Counted from the stretch's first letter, positions 24,741-37,743 are shown. The stretch is DNA of 64,000 nt from Gonocerus acuteangulatus (GCA_946811695.1 OX328126.1:83914036-83978035), one strand, 5' to 3'. Made by a program: numbers and translations. The notes: generated by a model from the sequence alone, not told the origin.

Positions 24741-25000
24741 TTTCCTTGTATATTACTTTTGATGAGAAGTAGTCTTAAATTTTTCTACTTTTACGTTTCA
24801 GATATGTTTTTCACATTATCAAGTATTCAAATCGACTTATTTAGGTCGATCCGTAGTATTGATGGACGATTTTGGAATGGGAATCGATTCGAATCGAAAT
24901 GAAATACAAATTTCGTTTTTAATAGTAATTATTCGTGAAATCGATCTATATCAAAGATCAATCCAAATCAGAGATCCATTTTTCGAATCGTTCTAAAATC
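24741..25000 (-). repeat. CGATTCGAATCG-type repeat, copy 1
   Basis: Inverted partner of 63241-63394 and related to 62331-62620. Shared landmarks are ATTACTTTTGATGAGAAGTAGT, TTCAAATCGACTTATTTAGG and AATCGATTCGAATCG. A short inverted pair GATGGACGATTTTGGAA / TTCTAAAATCGCCCATC (24875 and 24990) suggests terminal repeats of a small DNA element. A 60-base poly(T) run follows at 25110-25169. Confidence 0.65.
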
Positions 25001-25110
25001 GCCCATCTTTTTTGCGAATCGATGTTTTCATATCGATTCGAACATATTCAAAAGATCCATACATATTCGAGAGATTCGCCCACCTTCTAGCAACGAAGTT
25101 TTTTATTTTT

Positions 25111-25169
<59 letters not shown>

Positions 25170-25173
<4 letters not shown>

Positions 25174-26011
25174 ATTATTCGAATTCTCCTTTTTTCCACC
25201 CACAATAAATACCCACAATTGTGCTACTCTGTATTTGATCATTAATTTATCTTTTGTCGATTTTATTTTTGTGAATTATTATTAATTTACTTTTTATATA
25301 ACCATACTACATGGCACGGTTAAGTACAATACACCTCCTATGCCTATTACCGGCTCTACTAGCTAAAGAATAATGAAAGAAAAAGAACTGACGAATAGGA
25401 TTTGAAGAAAATGTAAACAAGATTTCCGGCTGACAATAGACTGAACGCTGATACTAGACACGTGCAGTGCATAAGTACTGCGGGTTGAATATCCACTTGC
25501 GCCGTATTCATCAGGTTCTAAGGAACTGGAGATTTAGCAATCCTCTGCACGCCATTCCCTCGTCAAATAATTTACAAAAACGGACCCTTAAAACCCTGGA
25601 AATGTTCCTGATAAGGCTTTTGTCAGATTATTAAATAACTCCTTAACCTTCGGCCGTTATCGCGTCGGCAAACCAAGACCTTGAAGTCTTGAATGGCTCC
25701 GCACGAAATCTGAATATGTAAATTTCAATCAGCCGTGAACAATTACTTAAATAAGATTCTTACAAGGCTAAAACATAGCGTTTTTTGGCACCTTACATTT
25801 TTATAGAGCAAATCACTCAGTTGCGAGCTCTAAAACCAAGTAAATAAATAAAAATTAGTGACTTCGCTTCTTACTATAAGAGGATTTAAGGTTTTGTGGC
25901 AAAATTGGAACATTGAGGAGAAGAACCCTAAACGATGCACTGGTCTTCCACTTTAAATATTATGTTTACTTGTGAGTCATTTATGTTCATAATCCCATTT
26001 ATGCTGACACC

Positions 26012-26055
<44 letters not shown>

Positions 26056-26400
26056 AAGTAAAAACTCAACTTATGAGATATTCTTAAATATAATGCATTC
26101 TTTCATATTATATATTCTTTAAAATTTATTAATATAACTTTAATAATTAGTTTTACGACTTAGAGTAAAAAGTTGATGAAAATTAGTTTCAAATTCCAAA
26201 AGTAAGTTGATTCAAGGATTTTCATGTTTGAAATAAAAATATTATTAACAGAATCACATAGAACGTACAAAATAAAAGAATAAATGATTTTATCAAACTT
26301 AGTCAAACAGAAGTGCACACAGATATTCCTCTATATCCAAACAATTGTTATTTTAACGTACTTTCTTGTGTTTTCCGGATGGCTGGTACGAGCGATTGGT
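25170..26400. other. No recognisable gene; (TA)n at 26009-26049
   Basis: Single-copy-looking AT-rich DNA containing one TA microsatellite. No frames with support. Confidence 0.4.
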
Positions 26401-26938
26401 CATTACTGACCACCGGTAGCATAGCTGGGCTGTGGTGGAGAATAATAGACGGGGAGGGGAGGGTTCACTCTAAATCACGGAGGTGATGTCATTACTGACC
26501 ACCGGTAGCATAGCTGGGCTGTGGTGGAGAATAATAGACGGGGAGGGGAGGGTTCACTCTAAATCACGGAGGTGATGTCATTACTGACCACAGGTAGCAT
26601 AGGTGCGCTGTGGTGGAGAATAATAGACGGGGAGGGGAGGGTTCACTCTAAATCACGGAGGTGATGTCATTACTGACCACAGGTAGCATAGCTGGGCTGT
26701 AGTGGAGAATAATAGACGGGGAGGGGAGGGTTCACTCTAAATCACGGAGGTGATGTCATTACTGACCACAGGTAGCATAGCTGGGCTGTGGTGGAGAATA
26801 ATAGACGGGGAGGGGAGGGTTGACTCTAAATCACGGAGGTGATGTCATTACTGACCACAGGTAGCATAGCTGGGCTGTGTTGGAGAATAATAGACGGGGA
26901 GGGGAGGGTTGACTCTAAATCACGGAGGTGATGTCATT
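26401..26938. repeat. 89-bp minisatellite, six copies
   Basis: Units start CATTACTGACCAC at 26401, 26490, 26579, 26668, 26757 and 26846, all exactly 89 bp apart. The unit is GC-richer than its surroundings (AATAATAGACGGGGAGGGG). Variants (ACCGG/ACAGG, TTCACT/TTGACT) are clustered by position, consistent with local copying. No coding potential and no unique spacers. Confidence 0.95.
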
Positions 26939-26939
26939 T

Positions 26940-28224
26940 TGACGAATGTTGGCGTTATAGGGTTAAATGGAATTCATAATAAATAAAGAAAATTGATATT
27001 TATTTATTTCTCTCCCCCCCCCCCTTTTTTTTAAAAAAAAAAACTAAAATATTCACAAGCTTTTTAAATTTATATAAATTAAAAAGTAATCAAAATGCTT
27101 CTTATCCTGTAGTCAAGGATCAAAAAGTCTGGATAACATTCTTTCTACAGTCAATATTTCATACAACCCTATCTTGTATTTCTATGACGGTACTTGCCCT
27201 TACTACATAGAAACTCCAATTCATTTAGTTTGCATTTTCACAAATGATCCAAACATGACATCATGACTAATTGAATCAGCGGAGGAAAACATTTATACTG
27301 AAATCGAGCAATGAATAATATTTTGGTGGAGTTTGTGAGTTGTTGAAGGAGTAGCTCCTTGGAGTGTAAGATATTCCAGGAGGGGATGGAGGCGTGTAAT
27401 TCCTTGAATATTCATCAGGATGAGTGGATGGAGATAGCAATAATTATCAAGAGAAGAGGCAACCGAATAGAGTCTTGTCTCTACTATCTTACTACCACTT
27501 CAGGCACTAATTGCTATTTCTAAGTTAAGAAAAAAAAAATATTTTCATTAAAAATAAATTTGAAAAACAAGCAACCAACATTCTATGTATAATAGTATAT
27601 ATTCATTTTCAAGGGCTATCTTTGTTGGTACGCCAAAACGCCCTTTTTATTTTTATCAATATTCAACAATGAGGCATCATTTTAAAGATTTTCGTACCTG
27701 CTACACCGGAAAAATATACAAATTACTGACAGTTGTTTTTTTGTACCGTTTATTATAGCACGGTTCCCGTCATACTAAAAGTTATTCAACAATTAATAAG
27801 TAATCAAAGAATAATGTTTCTTGACACTGGGGCACTCCGGAACAGTGTCGAGTAACAGAAGTTTAACCAGTACACGTTAAAATTTGTTGTGAATAATAAA
27901 TTGACGTTATAATTAACGTTAAGAAACACCCATTTTATTTGTCAGTATTCCCAAGAAGTGATCTGACTGGGACTGCTGATGGGTGAGGAGGCTGTATAAG
28001 GGTTCGGGATATTATTACCTCGGACGGACCATCACCAGGTATAGCGTAAACTCTATGAGGAGCAAAATCACAGTTTATTTCTACTAATTCAAGGCCTGCC
28101 ATCGTAGTTGAAATTAACCGCAATAAAAAATAATACTATGAAGGAGATAGGGTACAATAATAGCTGTTTTCTTATCGTCCTAGGAACGAATACTGCCAAG
28201 GCGTGCATGCTCCCTAATCAACTA

Positions 28225-28230
<6 letters not shown>
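26940..28230. other. No gene; 70-bp dispersed repeat at 27744-27815
   Basis: 27744-27815 (ATAGCACGGTTCCCG.CATACT and ATTAATAAGTAATCAAA) matches 52143-52208 in direct orientation. A C/T/A homopolymer patch lies at 27014-27043 and a 27-base poly(A) at 28232-28258. A 62-aa minus frame (27935-28123) is unrecognised. Confidence 0.5.
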
Positions 28231-28262
<32 letters not shown>

Positions 28263-28384
28263 TCTCAGTGAGTGTTCCTAAAGGGAGTACCCATACAAAA
28301 TTTCAAATTTTTATGCCAACTGGTTTGGGCTGGTTGACGATAGGCCAGTGAGTGAGTGAGTGGTATTTGATAAATATATAGTAG

Positions 28385-30442
28385 ACTAGCTGTTACCCAG
28401 TATGCCATGCTACACCTACTTTCTGTCTATGACTCTCCTCGTATCCAGATCTACTACTAGCTGTTACCCAGTATGCCATGCTACACCTACTTTCTGTCTA
28501 TGACTCTCCTCGTATCCAGATCAACTACTAGCTGTTACCCAGTATGCCATGCTACACCTACTTTCTGTCTATGACTCTCCTCGTATCCAGATCTACTACT
28601 AGCTGTTACCCAGTATGCCATGCTACACCTACTTTCTGTCTATGACTCTCCTCGTATCCAGATCTACTACTAGCTGTTACCCAGTATGCCATGCTACACC
28701 TACTTTCTGTCTATGACTCTCCTCGTATCCAGATCTACTACTAGCTGTTACCCAGTATGCCATGCTACACCTGCTTTCTGTCTAGGACTCTCCTCGTATC
28801 CAGATCAACTACTAGCTGTTACCCAGTATGCCATGCTACACCTACTTTCTGTCTATGACTCTCCTCGTATCCAGATCTACTACTAGCTGTTACCCAGTAT
28901 GCCATGCTACACCTACTTTCTGTCTATGACTCTCCTCGTATCCAGATCAACTACTAGCTGTTACCCAGTATGCCATGCTACACCTACTTTCTGTCTATGA
29001 CTCTCCTCGTATCCAGATCTACTACTAGCTGTTACCCAGTATGCCATGCTACACCTACTTTCTGTCTATGACTCTCCTCGTATCCAGATCAACTACTAGC
29101 TGTTACCCAGTATGCCATGCTACACCTACTTTCTGTCTATGACTCTCCTCGTATCCAGATCTACTACTAGCTGTTACCCAGTATGCCATGCTACACCTGC
29201 TTTCTGTCTAGGACTCTCCTCGTATCCAGATCTACTACTAGCTGTTACCCAGTATGCCATGCTACACCTACTTTCTGTCTATGACTCTCCTCGTATCCAG
29301 ATCTACTACTAGCTGTTACCCAGTATGCCATGCTACACCTACTTTCTGTCTAAGACTCTCCTCGTATCCAGATCAACTACTAGCTGTTACCCAGTATGCC
29401 ATGCTACACCTACTTTCTGTCTATGACTCTCCTCGTATCCAGATCTACTACTAGCTGTTACCCAGTATGCCATGCTACACCTGCTTTCTGTCTAGGACTC
29501 TCCTCGTATCCAGATCAACTACTAGCTGTTACCCAGTATGCCATGCTACACCTACTTTCTGTCTATGACTCTCCTCGTATCCAGATCTACTACTAGCTGT
29601 TACCCAGTATGCCATGCTACACCTACTTTCTGTCTATGACTCTCCTCGTATCCAGATCAACTACTAGCTGTTACCCAGTATGCCATGCTACACCTACTTT
29701 CTGTCTATGACTCTCCTCGTATCCAGATCTACTACTAGCTGTTACCCAGTATGCCATGCTACACCTACTTTCTGTCTATGACTCTCCTCGTATCCAGATC
29801 AACTACTAGCTGTTACCCAGTATGCCATGCTACACCTACTTTCTGTCTATGACTCTCCTCGTATCCAGATCTACTACTAGCTGTTACCCAGTATGCCATG
29901 CTACACCTGCTTTCTGTCTAGGACTCTCCTCGTATCCAGATCTACTACTAGCTGTTACCCAGTATGCCATGCTACACCTGCTTTCTGTCTAGGACTCTCC
30001 TCGTATCCAGATCTACTACTAGCTGTTACCCAGTATGCCATGCTACACCTGCTTTCTGTCTAGGACTCTCCTCGTATCAAGATCTACTACTAGCGGTTAC
30101 CCAGTATGCCATGCTACACCTACTCTCTGTCTATGACTCTCCTCGTATCAAGATCTACTACTAGCTGTTACCCAGTATGCCATGCTACACCTGCTTCTGT
30201 CTATGACTCTCCCCGTATCAAGATCTACTACTAGCTGTTACCCAGTATGCCATGCTACACCTGCTTTCTGTCTAGGACTCTCCTCGTATCAAGATCTACT
30301 ACTGGCGGTTACCCAGTATGCCATGCTACACCTACTCTCTGTCTATGACTCTCCTCGTATCAAGATCTACTACTAGCTGTTACCCAGTATGCCATGCTAC
30401 ACCTACTTTCTGTCTATGACTCTCCCCGTATCAAGATCTACT
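28385..30442 (+). repeat. 71-bp satellite, about 29 units, seeded by a mobile repeat
   Basis: Tandem units beginning ACTAGCTGTTACCCAGTA and containing GCCATGCTACACCTACTT, CTCTCCTCGTATC and AGATC(A/T)ACT. Early units use GTATCCAG; the last five or so use GTATCAAG as in dispersed copies. AGATCAACT and AGATCTACT variants partly alternate, giving a 142-bp higher-order period, and a GCTTTCTGTCTAGGAC variant recurs in blocks. The unit equals the first 71 bp of the GCTGTTACCC-type repeat, and the array runs directly into the rest of such an element at 30443. One unit (about 30183) has a 1-bp deletion. The many 66-aa frames here are repeat translations. Confidence 0.95.
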
Positions 30443-30770
30443 TGATACCTAGTTGTCTATACCAAGTTACGAAAATCGGTCAAACGATGTGAATTTGTTT
30501 TAGTTTATAATGATACCGGCAGAGGCCAGCACAACAGCACTTCATCAAACAGCCGACAGAGGCCAGTAGCAGAGCCTGCGAGTAGATAGCTCTTTTCAAA
30601 GAATAGCCAGCGCTCCTTACACAGTGACTGTTGAAATAAAATTTAAATAAACTGCATTGCATGATTATATAATGGTGTAAAGTCATCAATGACTTCGAGT
30701 TATTCTAATTATCAGGAACATCAACAAATAAATTTGAGACATTATTCAAAATGGCCGTCACAATCAACAT
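30443..30770 (+). repeat. GCTGTTACCC-type repeat, copy 3 (remainder)
   Basis: Continues the last satellite unit with ACCAAGTTACGAAAATCGG, then AGCCGACAGAGGCCAG and CTGCGAGTAGATAG, colinear with 10290-10640. The element therefore carries the satellite as an expansion of its 5' end. The ATATATAGAT terminus is missing. Confidence 0.85.
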
Positions 30771-30774
30771 TGGG

Positions 30775-32378
30775 CCTAAATTAATAGGAAAACACTTGAA
30801 ACAAAGGAATCATGATGTTCTTCGATCGTGTAGCTTATATGATGTGAGAATCACAAACTAGATAATCGGAATCAGCACTTTCTATTTCGATTTTTTTTTC
30901 CGCTCTATCACCACTGTCCCCAGTCCAAGGCTGAGGAAAGCCAAGACAACTTTTTCCAACGAGCCTCACAGAAATGGAAGAACGACATTGTTATTTTCCT
31001 TTATTAGACTCATTCTATCAATCAACTGGAATAAACACAACGAAATTATTCATTTAATGGCTCGATTGACGGTTTCAGGACAAAATGAACTACGGAAACT
31101 TAAATACGAACATAAATATAATTAAATATGTACTAACAATACACAGAACTTTGTCTGCACTTAGAGGGATTGAGAAAGACATAGGAAGAGTGAGAGAGAT
31201 GAGTGATTTTAGGGTGGTTTATGCATTATACTTTTGTTATTTTTACTTGGGATAAAATGGAATTACATGACATGAAACAGGCCACCATCGTAATACCATA
31301 TCCTCTCTACCATCTACCCTCTCAAAACATCCTGAAATTAATGCCATTGGAAATTCCGTTAATTAGGCAATGGATTTGTGTAGAGATATTAATACCTTCG
31401 GAGGAATTTGATACGTTCATCGTTATAATTAAGGATCATATGTCCGAAAATATTAGGGATTTTCTCATAAAATATATACCTATTTGCTTACGATAAAAAT
31501 ATATTTGTATCCAGGAGTGTCTCTGAAATTTTTTGCAAAAGAAGATTGGTTTTCATTTTCTTTTAAATTACATAATAACGGACAATTTCCAGATATTTCA
31601 ATTTGATTTTAATATTTAAAAAAAATAAATTTCCTAAACAAAATTCAATTAATTTTTATCCTGTGACAAAATCTAAAAAATGTATTTTATTATAATGGAC
31701 TATCTTTTTCTGGATGATCGATATTTTTTTTTTTTTGGTGTCTATCGATTTTTCACATCTGATTGACGCTATGTTAGTTGTAACCTCAGTTTGGTGGTGA
31801 CCATTATACGGGAAGGTTCGCAATAATACAATTAGGTTGTATTTTTTAGTTTAATAGGTTTTTTAGCACCAGAAGAAGCACGTAAGGAGTGAGAAAAACA
31901 AAAATAAATTGCATTACTTTGGTAATTTTTTTTTTTTTTTTTAGACCTTTCGCCGGAAAAATATTAGATAAAATTTAGGTGTTACATTTAACAAACATGT
32001 CCTATGTGTAGGAAAATATTATGATTAAGAACTGGGTAATAAACAACAGTAACGACAAGTGGGACAATTAATTTATTTCGTCTTCTGTAATATCCAAATG
32101 CGTTTTGAATTTTAATCCCTATGTCATTGGTAGGCTTGTTTTTTTCTTATCTAATGACATTTCTCTAAGGCTGGCCTATTATAAGTCAGGTTGTTATCCT
32201 CTAGGTGCATTTAATTCGTATAAATATGAATTAATTAGTAGAAGGAAATCACACATAAACATGAATGAATGAGACAATAGGGAACCAAGAGAATGGATGA
32301 TTGACACAAATCCTCACATTGTCAGAGGTTTAGAGGTTTGTCATCCCTATTACCAGAATTATACTTCATAGTTCTTAC
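30775..32378. other. No recognisable feature
   Basis: Holds an unrecognised 97-aa plus frame (31203-31496) without domain, signal peptide or repeat support. Poly(T) runs at about 31726 and 31928. Nothing else identified. Confidence 0.35.
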
Positions 32379-32966
32379 AAGGGGAGTATACAGCGATGGG
32401 GTCACCGATTTGGATGAACTTTTTTCTGGTGATTCTAAGTCGAAAAATAGTCGACACGTGTCCGAGCGTTCCGTCCAATGCGCCTTAGGAGCCGAGAAAT
32501 AAAATAAAATAGGCTGAAAGTGCTTTATTTTTTATATCGTGTTTAAATAAAGATATCGACATGATTCTTTCACCAATTCATTTGTTTTATGGAGTAGATT
32601 AAAAGAAAAATATAATCGGTAAAGAATAATTTATATTTCCTCAAATATATTCAAAAATATGCTTACGTTTTCAAGTAAATTAGTATTATACATTTTTTTA
32701 CGCCAAAAATAATAGCAGATTTAAAATCAGCAACCCAAAAAACCCTAATGTAGTGAATATCATTGAAAACAAAAAATACTGATTTTTCCCAGTCTGGAAG
32801 AGGCTAAATATTTGTAAGCGAAAAAGTAATGTGACGTTTTGAAATTAAATATCTCCCCTTGAGATAATCTGATTTTTACGTCATTGAAATCTTTCGAAAG
32901 AACAAAGAATCCTTTTTCTAACCATATAAATGACTATTGTATTATCTCAAAAGATACCTCTTCTTT
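32379..32966 (+). repeat. Interspersed repeat, copy 2 of a pair
   Basis: Inverted partner of 1668-2252, starting GGGGAGTATACAGCGATGGG and ending in CTATTGTATTATCTCAAAAG. No terminal inverted repeats or target duplication seen in either copy. Confidence 0.8.
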
Positions 32967-33673
32967 TATTAAAGGCCTTATAGTTCACAAAAATTAAAAG
33001 TGTCTTTAAATCTTAAAGGAACAATCACCAGCCAGTAAACAAGACCAGGCATGTCTGGTGGGTATTTTTAAATTATAACATCTTTTACACTCTTCCTAAA
33101 TGTGTTTAACTGTTAGACTAGGATTTTCAGTTTTATTCGTTAAGAAGAAGAGTGTGAGTAAAGTAAGTCCGATTCACAAACGACACCAAGACTACTTAAT
33201 CTCGTCACACATCCCGTGAGCTAGATGACCAAGCTTCAACTGTATGTTTGATTTTTCTGAGTTTGTTGCCTCTTGTTAATCGCCAATATTGCTGCCAGAT
33301 GAATCAAAGCTTAATCTTTGTTTGTCTTTTAACGTCTTGTAATGTCAAGAGATCTATGTAATTTGTATATTTTCGTCTCAGTATATACTCGCATCAAAGA
33401 GCAGCTATCCGATAAGTCTAAGTGTTTTATAGTAATTGGGTATTATTTGAGGCACTACATACTCATTAGGCTCACACGTAGTAAGCGAACTCTGAATTCT
33501 GATTTAAGTTTATTAAATCACTATATCATCAAGGAACTAGACTGATCAAGCTGCAATGTGAGGTTCAATTCGCAATGCACCAGATATAATTTATAAAAAA
33601 AATAAGGATTTGAATATCATCTTTGTAAGATTACCGTCAAATATTCAAAACACACACACATATATAATTTCTG
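32967..33673. other. No recognisable feature
   Basis: AT-rich, with a short unrecognised plus frame at 33342-33545. A small (CA)n/(TA)n patch lies at about 33650. Confidence 0.35.
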
Positions 33674-34510
33674 CCAATAACGTAGAAAGTATGCCCATAA
33701 TGAAAAAAGTAGTTGATATAAACGTTGTAGAGGATTAAATTTACTTTCCAAAAAATACCTTTAAATGCCTAAAATGTTAATAGGAATGGAGCAAAACACA
33801 CTTTTGTTTTTGAAGTTTTCAGAAAATTTTATTATCAACGTGATCTACGCTTCAGTATAACTTAATAAGCATTTCCTAAACTATTTTTGCTCCACCTAGT
33901 TTTGGATTTAAGAACGTTTGAAGAAAAAATCAAATTCAATTACTTTATAAAGGCATTGAAATAATAAATTTAAAGCAATAGAACTCACCTAATGATTAGA
34001 ATTTCGTAGTAATTATTTTTGTGTTGGACGAATTTTTTTTTTTTGTTTTTACGGCGCCTTGACATCTAGGCCATTAGTGCCGATATCCAGGGTGCCGCCG
34101 CACAGTGGGGCAAACTACTTTTCGTGTTTTAAAAAGGCTACAGCCACCAAATCTTAACCGATTTCAATGATGTTTTGGAAAGTAAATTTAATCCTCTACA
34201 ACGTTTATATCGTCGATACAAAAGCAAACTAACGAATATGAAAATCACCACTTTTGAGAGTGAAAAAGTATTTATTCATAACTTTTTTTTGGACAGTCAA
34301 ATGTTCGGCAGATTTGACCTTTTGATAGTGGAATACTTTCCCTTTAATAGAGTGAAGTCAGATTGAAGAATTTGCCGTAAATAAGTCCAGCAGAAATTAT
34401 TGAAGATGGACAATGAAAGATGCATTTTTTCATATTCGTTAGTTTGCTTTTGTATCGACGATATCAACTACTTTTTTCATTACGGGCATACTTTCTACGT
34501 TATTGGCAGA
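33674..34510. repeat. Complex of inverted repeats
   Basis: 34207-34244 and 34427-34463 are inverted arms (CGATACAAAAGCAAACTAACG). A further inverted match to the flanks of that foldback lies at 33674-33745 (AATAACGTAGAAAGTATGCCC, CGTTGTAGAGGATTAAATTTAC). This suggests a foldback element plus a second, partial inverted copy with unrelated DNA between. Confidence 0.75.
34029..34097 (-). repeat. SINE tail fragment with poly(A)
   Basis: The minus strand reads CACCCTGGATATCGGCACTA, ATGGCCTAGATGTCAAGGCG, CCGTAAAAAC and then poly(A). This is the shared SINE 3' tail; the head is missing. It abuts a CAGTGGGGCAAAC terminus of the foldback family also seen at 54419. Confidence 0.7.
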
Positions 34511-34817
34511 AAAGTGACGAAAAACAAGGGTTTTATCGGTTTTTGGCAATTTGATACTCATTGGTGCGCTTTAGCGACAAAAATTACAGATATAAAATCG
34601 AAATAAAATTCAATTCTCTACATTAATACGTCGTAAAAATAACCCGTTTCCATTGGAGATTCCAGAGTTAGGGTCTCTGAAGAAGAACTGGAGAAATTTG
34701 AGAGGTCGTGCATTAGGTCCAACGAAAGTCCATTCGACCACGTTAAGACCCACCAAGTTTCGTTTTTAAATTTCTAAAATTGTGGGAAAAAAGGGAGGTG
34801 TCAATCGAGTTTTGAAC

Positions 34818-34821
<4 letters not shown>

Positions 34822-34904
<83 letters not shown>

Positions 34905-35028
34905 TCTTCTCCTTCTCGTAACTTGACCTCACTGTATTTAATATATATGTATATATTATATACAGTGAGGTCAAGTATGTTTTTTTACATGTACATATAT
35001 GTATATGTACTTGTAAAAAAACATACTT
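34822..35028. repeat. (TA)n tract followed by two adjacent palindromes
   Basis: A TA tract of about 80 bp (34822-34900) is followed by a palindrome at 34922-34975 with arms CTTGACCTCACTGTA / TACAGTGAGGTCAAG. A second palindrome, overlapping it by a few bases, spans 34973-35028 with arms AAGTATGTTTTTTTACA / TGTAAAAAAACATACTT. The TA tract starts immediately after GAGTTTTGAACACCCTA, which looks like a mariner-type terminal sequence. Confidence 0.85.
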
Positions 35029-35029
35029 C

Positions 35030-36090
35030 CAATTTCACTGACAATTCCACAACCTACTACGTGAGAAAATATCCCGTTGATAGAATAGTCAAATACTTCA
35101 AACTTGAACGATTAAATTAGTCTTTTCAACTATGAAATAATTTTATATATTCAGATAATTCAAAAATAATTTGCATTTTACATTCAATAATTTTAATAGT
35201 TTATTTTACTGCAAGCAGGTCCCCCCTCTCATGTTTTAACTTAAGTCTCTACTTCATCTTTTCTATAACGTTTTTAAATCGAATTCCATTGCCGCAATAA
35301 ATTTAATTATATACTTCAACAATTATAAACTCCTTTCTTATTCTCGAGGAATTAATTTTCTTGATGCGCACGTAGAATAATCTTCGTTCTTTTATGTTCA
35401 AAACTTTAAAGTTTTTTGTTTACGATTAAGTAGTCCTAACATTTTTCCCCACAATTTTCCTATCTCTTAGAGTTACACTTCCTTAGGAAAAGGTTATATT
35501 TGACTTGGAAAAGGCTCAAGCATTCTTACGAATTCTCTCATTTGATTAACGATCCGTTTATGAATTCATTTCATTTATATTTTCCTGAAGATTGCTGCAT
35601 TGTTTTTCTTCCGCGATGGCTCCATTTGAGATATTCATGAAATATTTATAGGAATCCGGCATTGGAAGGACCTCGTTAAAATAATTCGCCAGGGTACTAT
35701 GACTTCCGCCTGACAAAATTTATCATTCGTAGTCTATTCTCTGATAAAACCCTTATCTTCTAACCGCACGCCCGGTCCATTATGGCTACGAATGGTTTGT
35801 TATTGTTTAGAGGAAAATCTAAATGAAACGTCATGAATGTTCTATGAGATTTCCTCTATGAATAATGAATGACTTCTATTTCTGGCTCATTTAATGACTG
35901 TTCTGCGATATCGCATTCTTCTGCTGGTGTTGATACATCTCAATGACCACATTTTCCCAATTAGATTGTAAGGTAATAATAATAATCATAGTCATTATAT
36001 GTCTCTTAATTACTAACAGTTCTTGCATACAATATTTTTCAGGCGGAAGGTCAATAAAAAAGAATTAACAAAGTGAATTCATTTATTCTT
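35030..36090. other. No recognisable feature
   Basis: Mixed AT-rich DNA without supported frames or repeats. Confidence 0.4.
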
Positions 36091-36094
36091 GCTC

Positions 36095-36164
36095 TACATG
36101 TTTCACACCTCGGGTGCCTTTTTTTTTTCCCTTCTTCAGGGGGTCCTTCTCTTCCCCCGCTGTA

Positions 36165-36233
<69 letters not shown>
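36095..36233 (-). repeat. Penelope-like 3' end motif with long poly(T) upstream
   Basis: The minus strand reads CCCCCTGAAGAAGGG, an A run, GGCACCCGAGGTGTGAAACATG and then AAGAATAAATG (to about 36076). This is the same order CTGAAGA, stem, GAAACATGTAG, AATAAA as at 57920. The adjacent 36171-36233 is a 63-base uninterrupted T run on the plus strand. Confidence 0.5.
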
Positions 36234-36238
<5 letters not shown>

Positions 36239-36949
36239 GTGTTTTTAGACATATGTCAACCACATGGGTCATGGATGTCTCAGTTAGAAGACTCGTTTGA
36301 TCTTATATATGTCAATTGGCATATAATTTCAATATGATTATTGATATATGTTGATATGATAAGTTTATTGAGGAAAGAAAGTGATATTGTATCAGCCGCT
36401 GTACCTTTGGCTACCCTATACCAGCGGTTCTTCCAATTTGTATTCATTTTAATCTAGAGTTGTGATCATCAGGGCATCCAGTAGCTGTAACAACCCGCTT
36501 GAGAGCCGTTACAGCTACCTCTTATTTACCTCCCAGCCTGTCTGCTAGATGCACCGCAGGTGCCTCTTCCCAGATTACGGTGATAAAATGTATAGGAGAG
36601 CACCTCCAATACATGATCTTGTGCGTAAAGCTAAACAGAGCCCATTGCTAAGAACTGTTTATTTTTGTTTTTTGTTTTTTTTTTTTCTATTCCAAACGAA
36701 CTACGAATAATTTATTGAGTTTCATTACCAATGTATGTATGTATGTATGTGGGTGTGTATATGTGTATGAACGTGGGTGTATGTGCATATGCGTGTGCTA
36801 GATTAGTTTTAGAATTGGTATTACTATAAATTTTGTTATTTAGTATAGTTTTAGTATTAACATTGCATCCAGTAAAGTATTAGTTTTAGTACAAATAGTT
36901 GTAATAGTTATGTTAAGTTTGTATTAGTTACTTAGTTTGTATTCGTTAG

Positions 36950-36981
<32 letters not shown>

Positions 36982-37020
36982 ATGACATTACTCAGAAAAA
37001 TAGATATATAAATATAAAAA

Positions 37021-37072
<52 letters not shown>

Positions 37073-37743
37073 TAAAGAAAAAGGATATATACAACATTAC
37101 TCAGAAAAAATAGATATATACATATAAAAAAGATATACATATACATATGTATATGCATTAAAAAAACAAAAAAAAAAAAAAAAAAAATTATATACAAGTC
37201 TCTTAACTGTATTAATAGTGCTATACTGTATGTTAGTATTAGTTTTAGTGCAAATAGTTCTATTAGTATCTAAGTAACAAGTTAGTCGTAAGCAATGACA
37301 TAGGTTAAAAAAAAAAAGAGTACAGGTCATAAAAATTACAGTTGATTGTCATGCACTGTCCTAAACACAAAATTACAATCCCTCTCACGACATATACACG
37401 ACTCTCTAGCATTACACTTCAGGGCGGTGAGGACCTAGATGTTTTCTGCCCTTAAACACCCAATCCATCCATCCATCCATCCATTACCAATATCTTCACA
37501 AATTGAATGAACCAAATTCATGTTAAATTTTGGGAGACAACAAATTTCTTTTGAAACCTCTATATACACATGAGATTTCCTGGATAAAACCAATTTTTCA
37601 GCAATTATATAAAATATTTGAAGGTTTTTTCAGGATCATAACTAGTAATAAAAAGAAAAAACAATATTAGAGCAGTATTCTACAAGTAATTACGTACAAA
37701 AAAATGTTATTTCTAACGAGATTGAGTTTTTTTCCCCTACGGG
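36234..37743. other. Microsatellite-rich, no gene
   Basis: Contains (TA)n at 37024-37070, poly(A) at 36955-36980 and 37168-37186, and (ATCC)n at 37467-37484. A segment pair TTAGTATTAGTTTTAGT.CAAATAGTT flanks the TA tract on both sides (about 36885 and 37230). A GC-richer unassigned block lies at 36400-36620. The sequence ending in (ATCC)n resembles a retroposon 3' end but I cannot name it. Confidence 0.45.

Noticed and set aside
24993..25205. 70-aa lysine-rich frame
   Set aside because: Translation of the 60-base poly(T/A) run; likewise 36051-36272 and 36073-36300.
28686..30376. Series of near-identical 64-66-aa frames
   Set aside because: They are frame translations of the 71-bp satellite (two units per 142 bp), not a repeated gene.
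28385..30442. Possible CRISPR-like array
   Set aside because: Units are contiguous with no unique spacers and derive from a eukaryotic mobile repeat; the same holds for 26401-26938.
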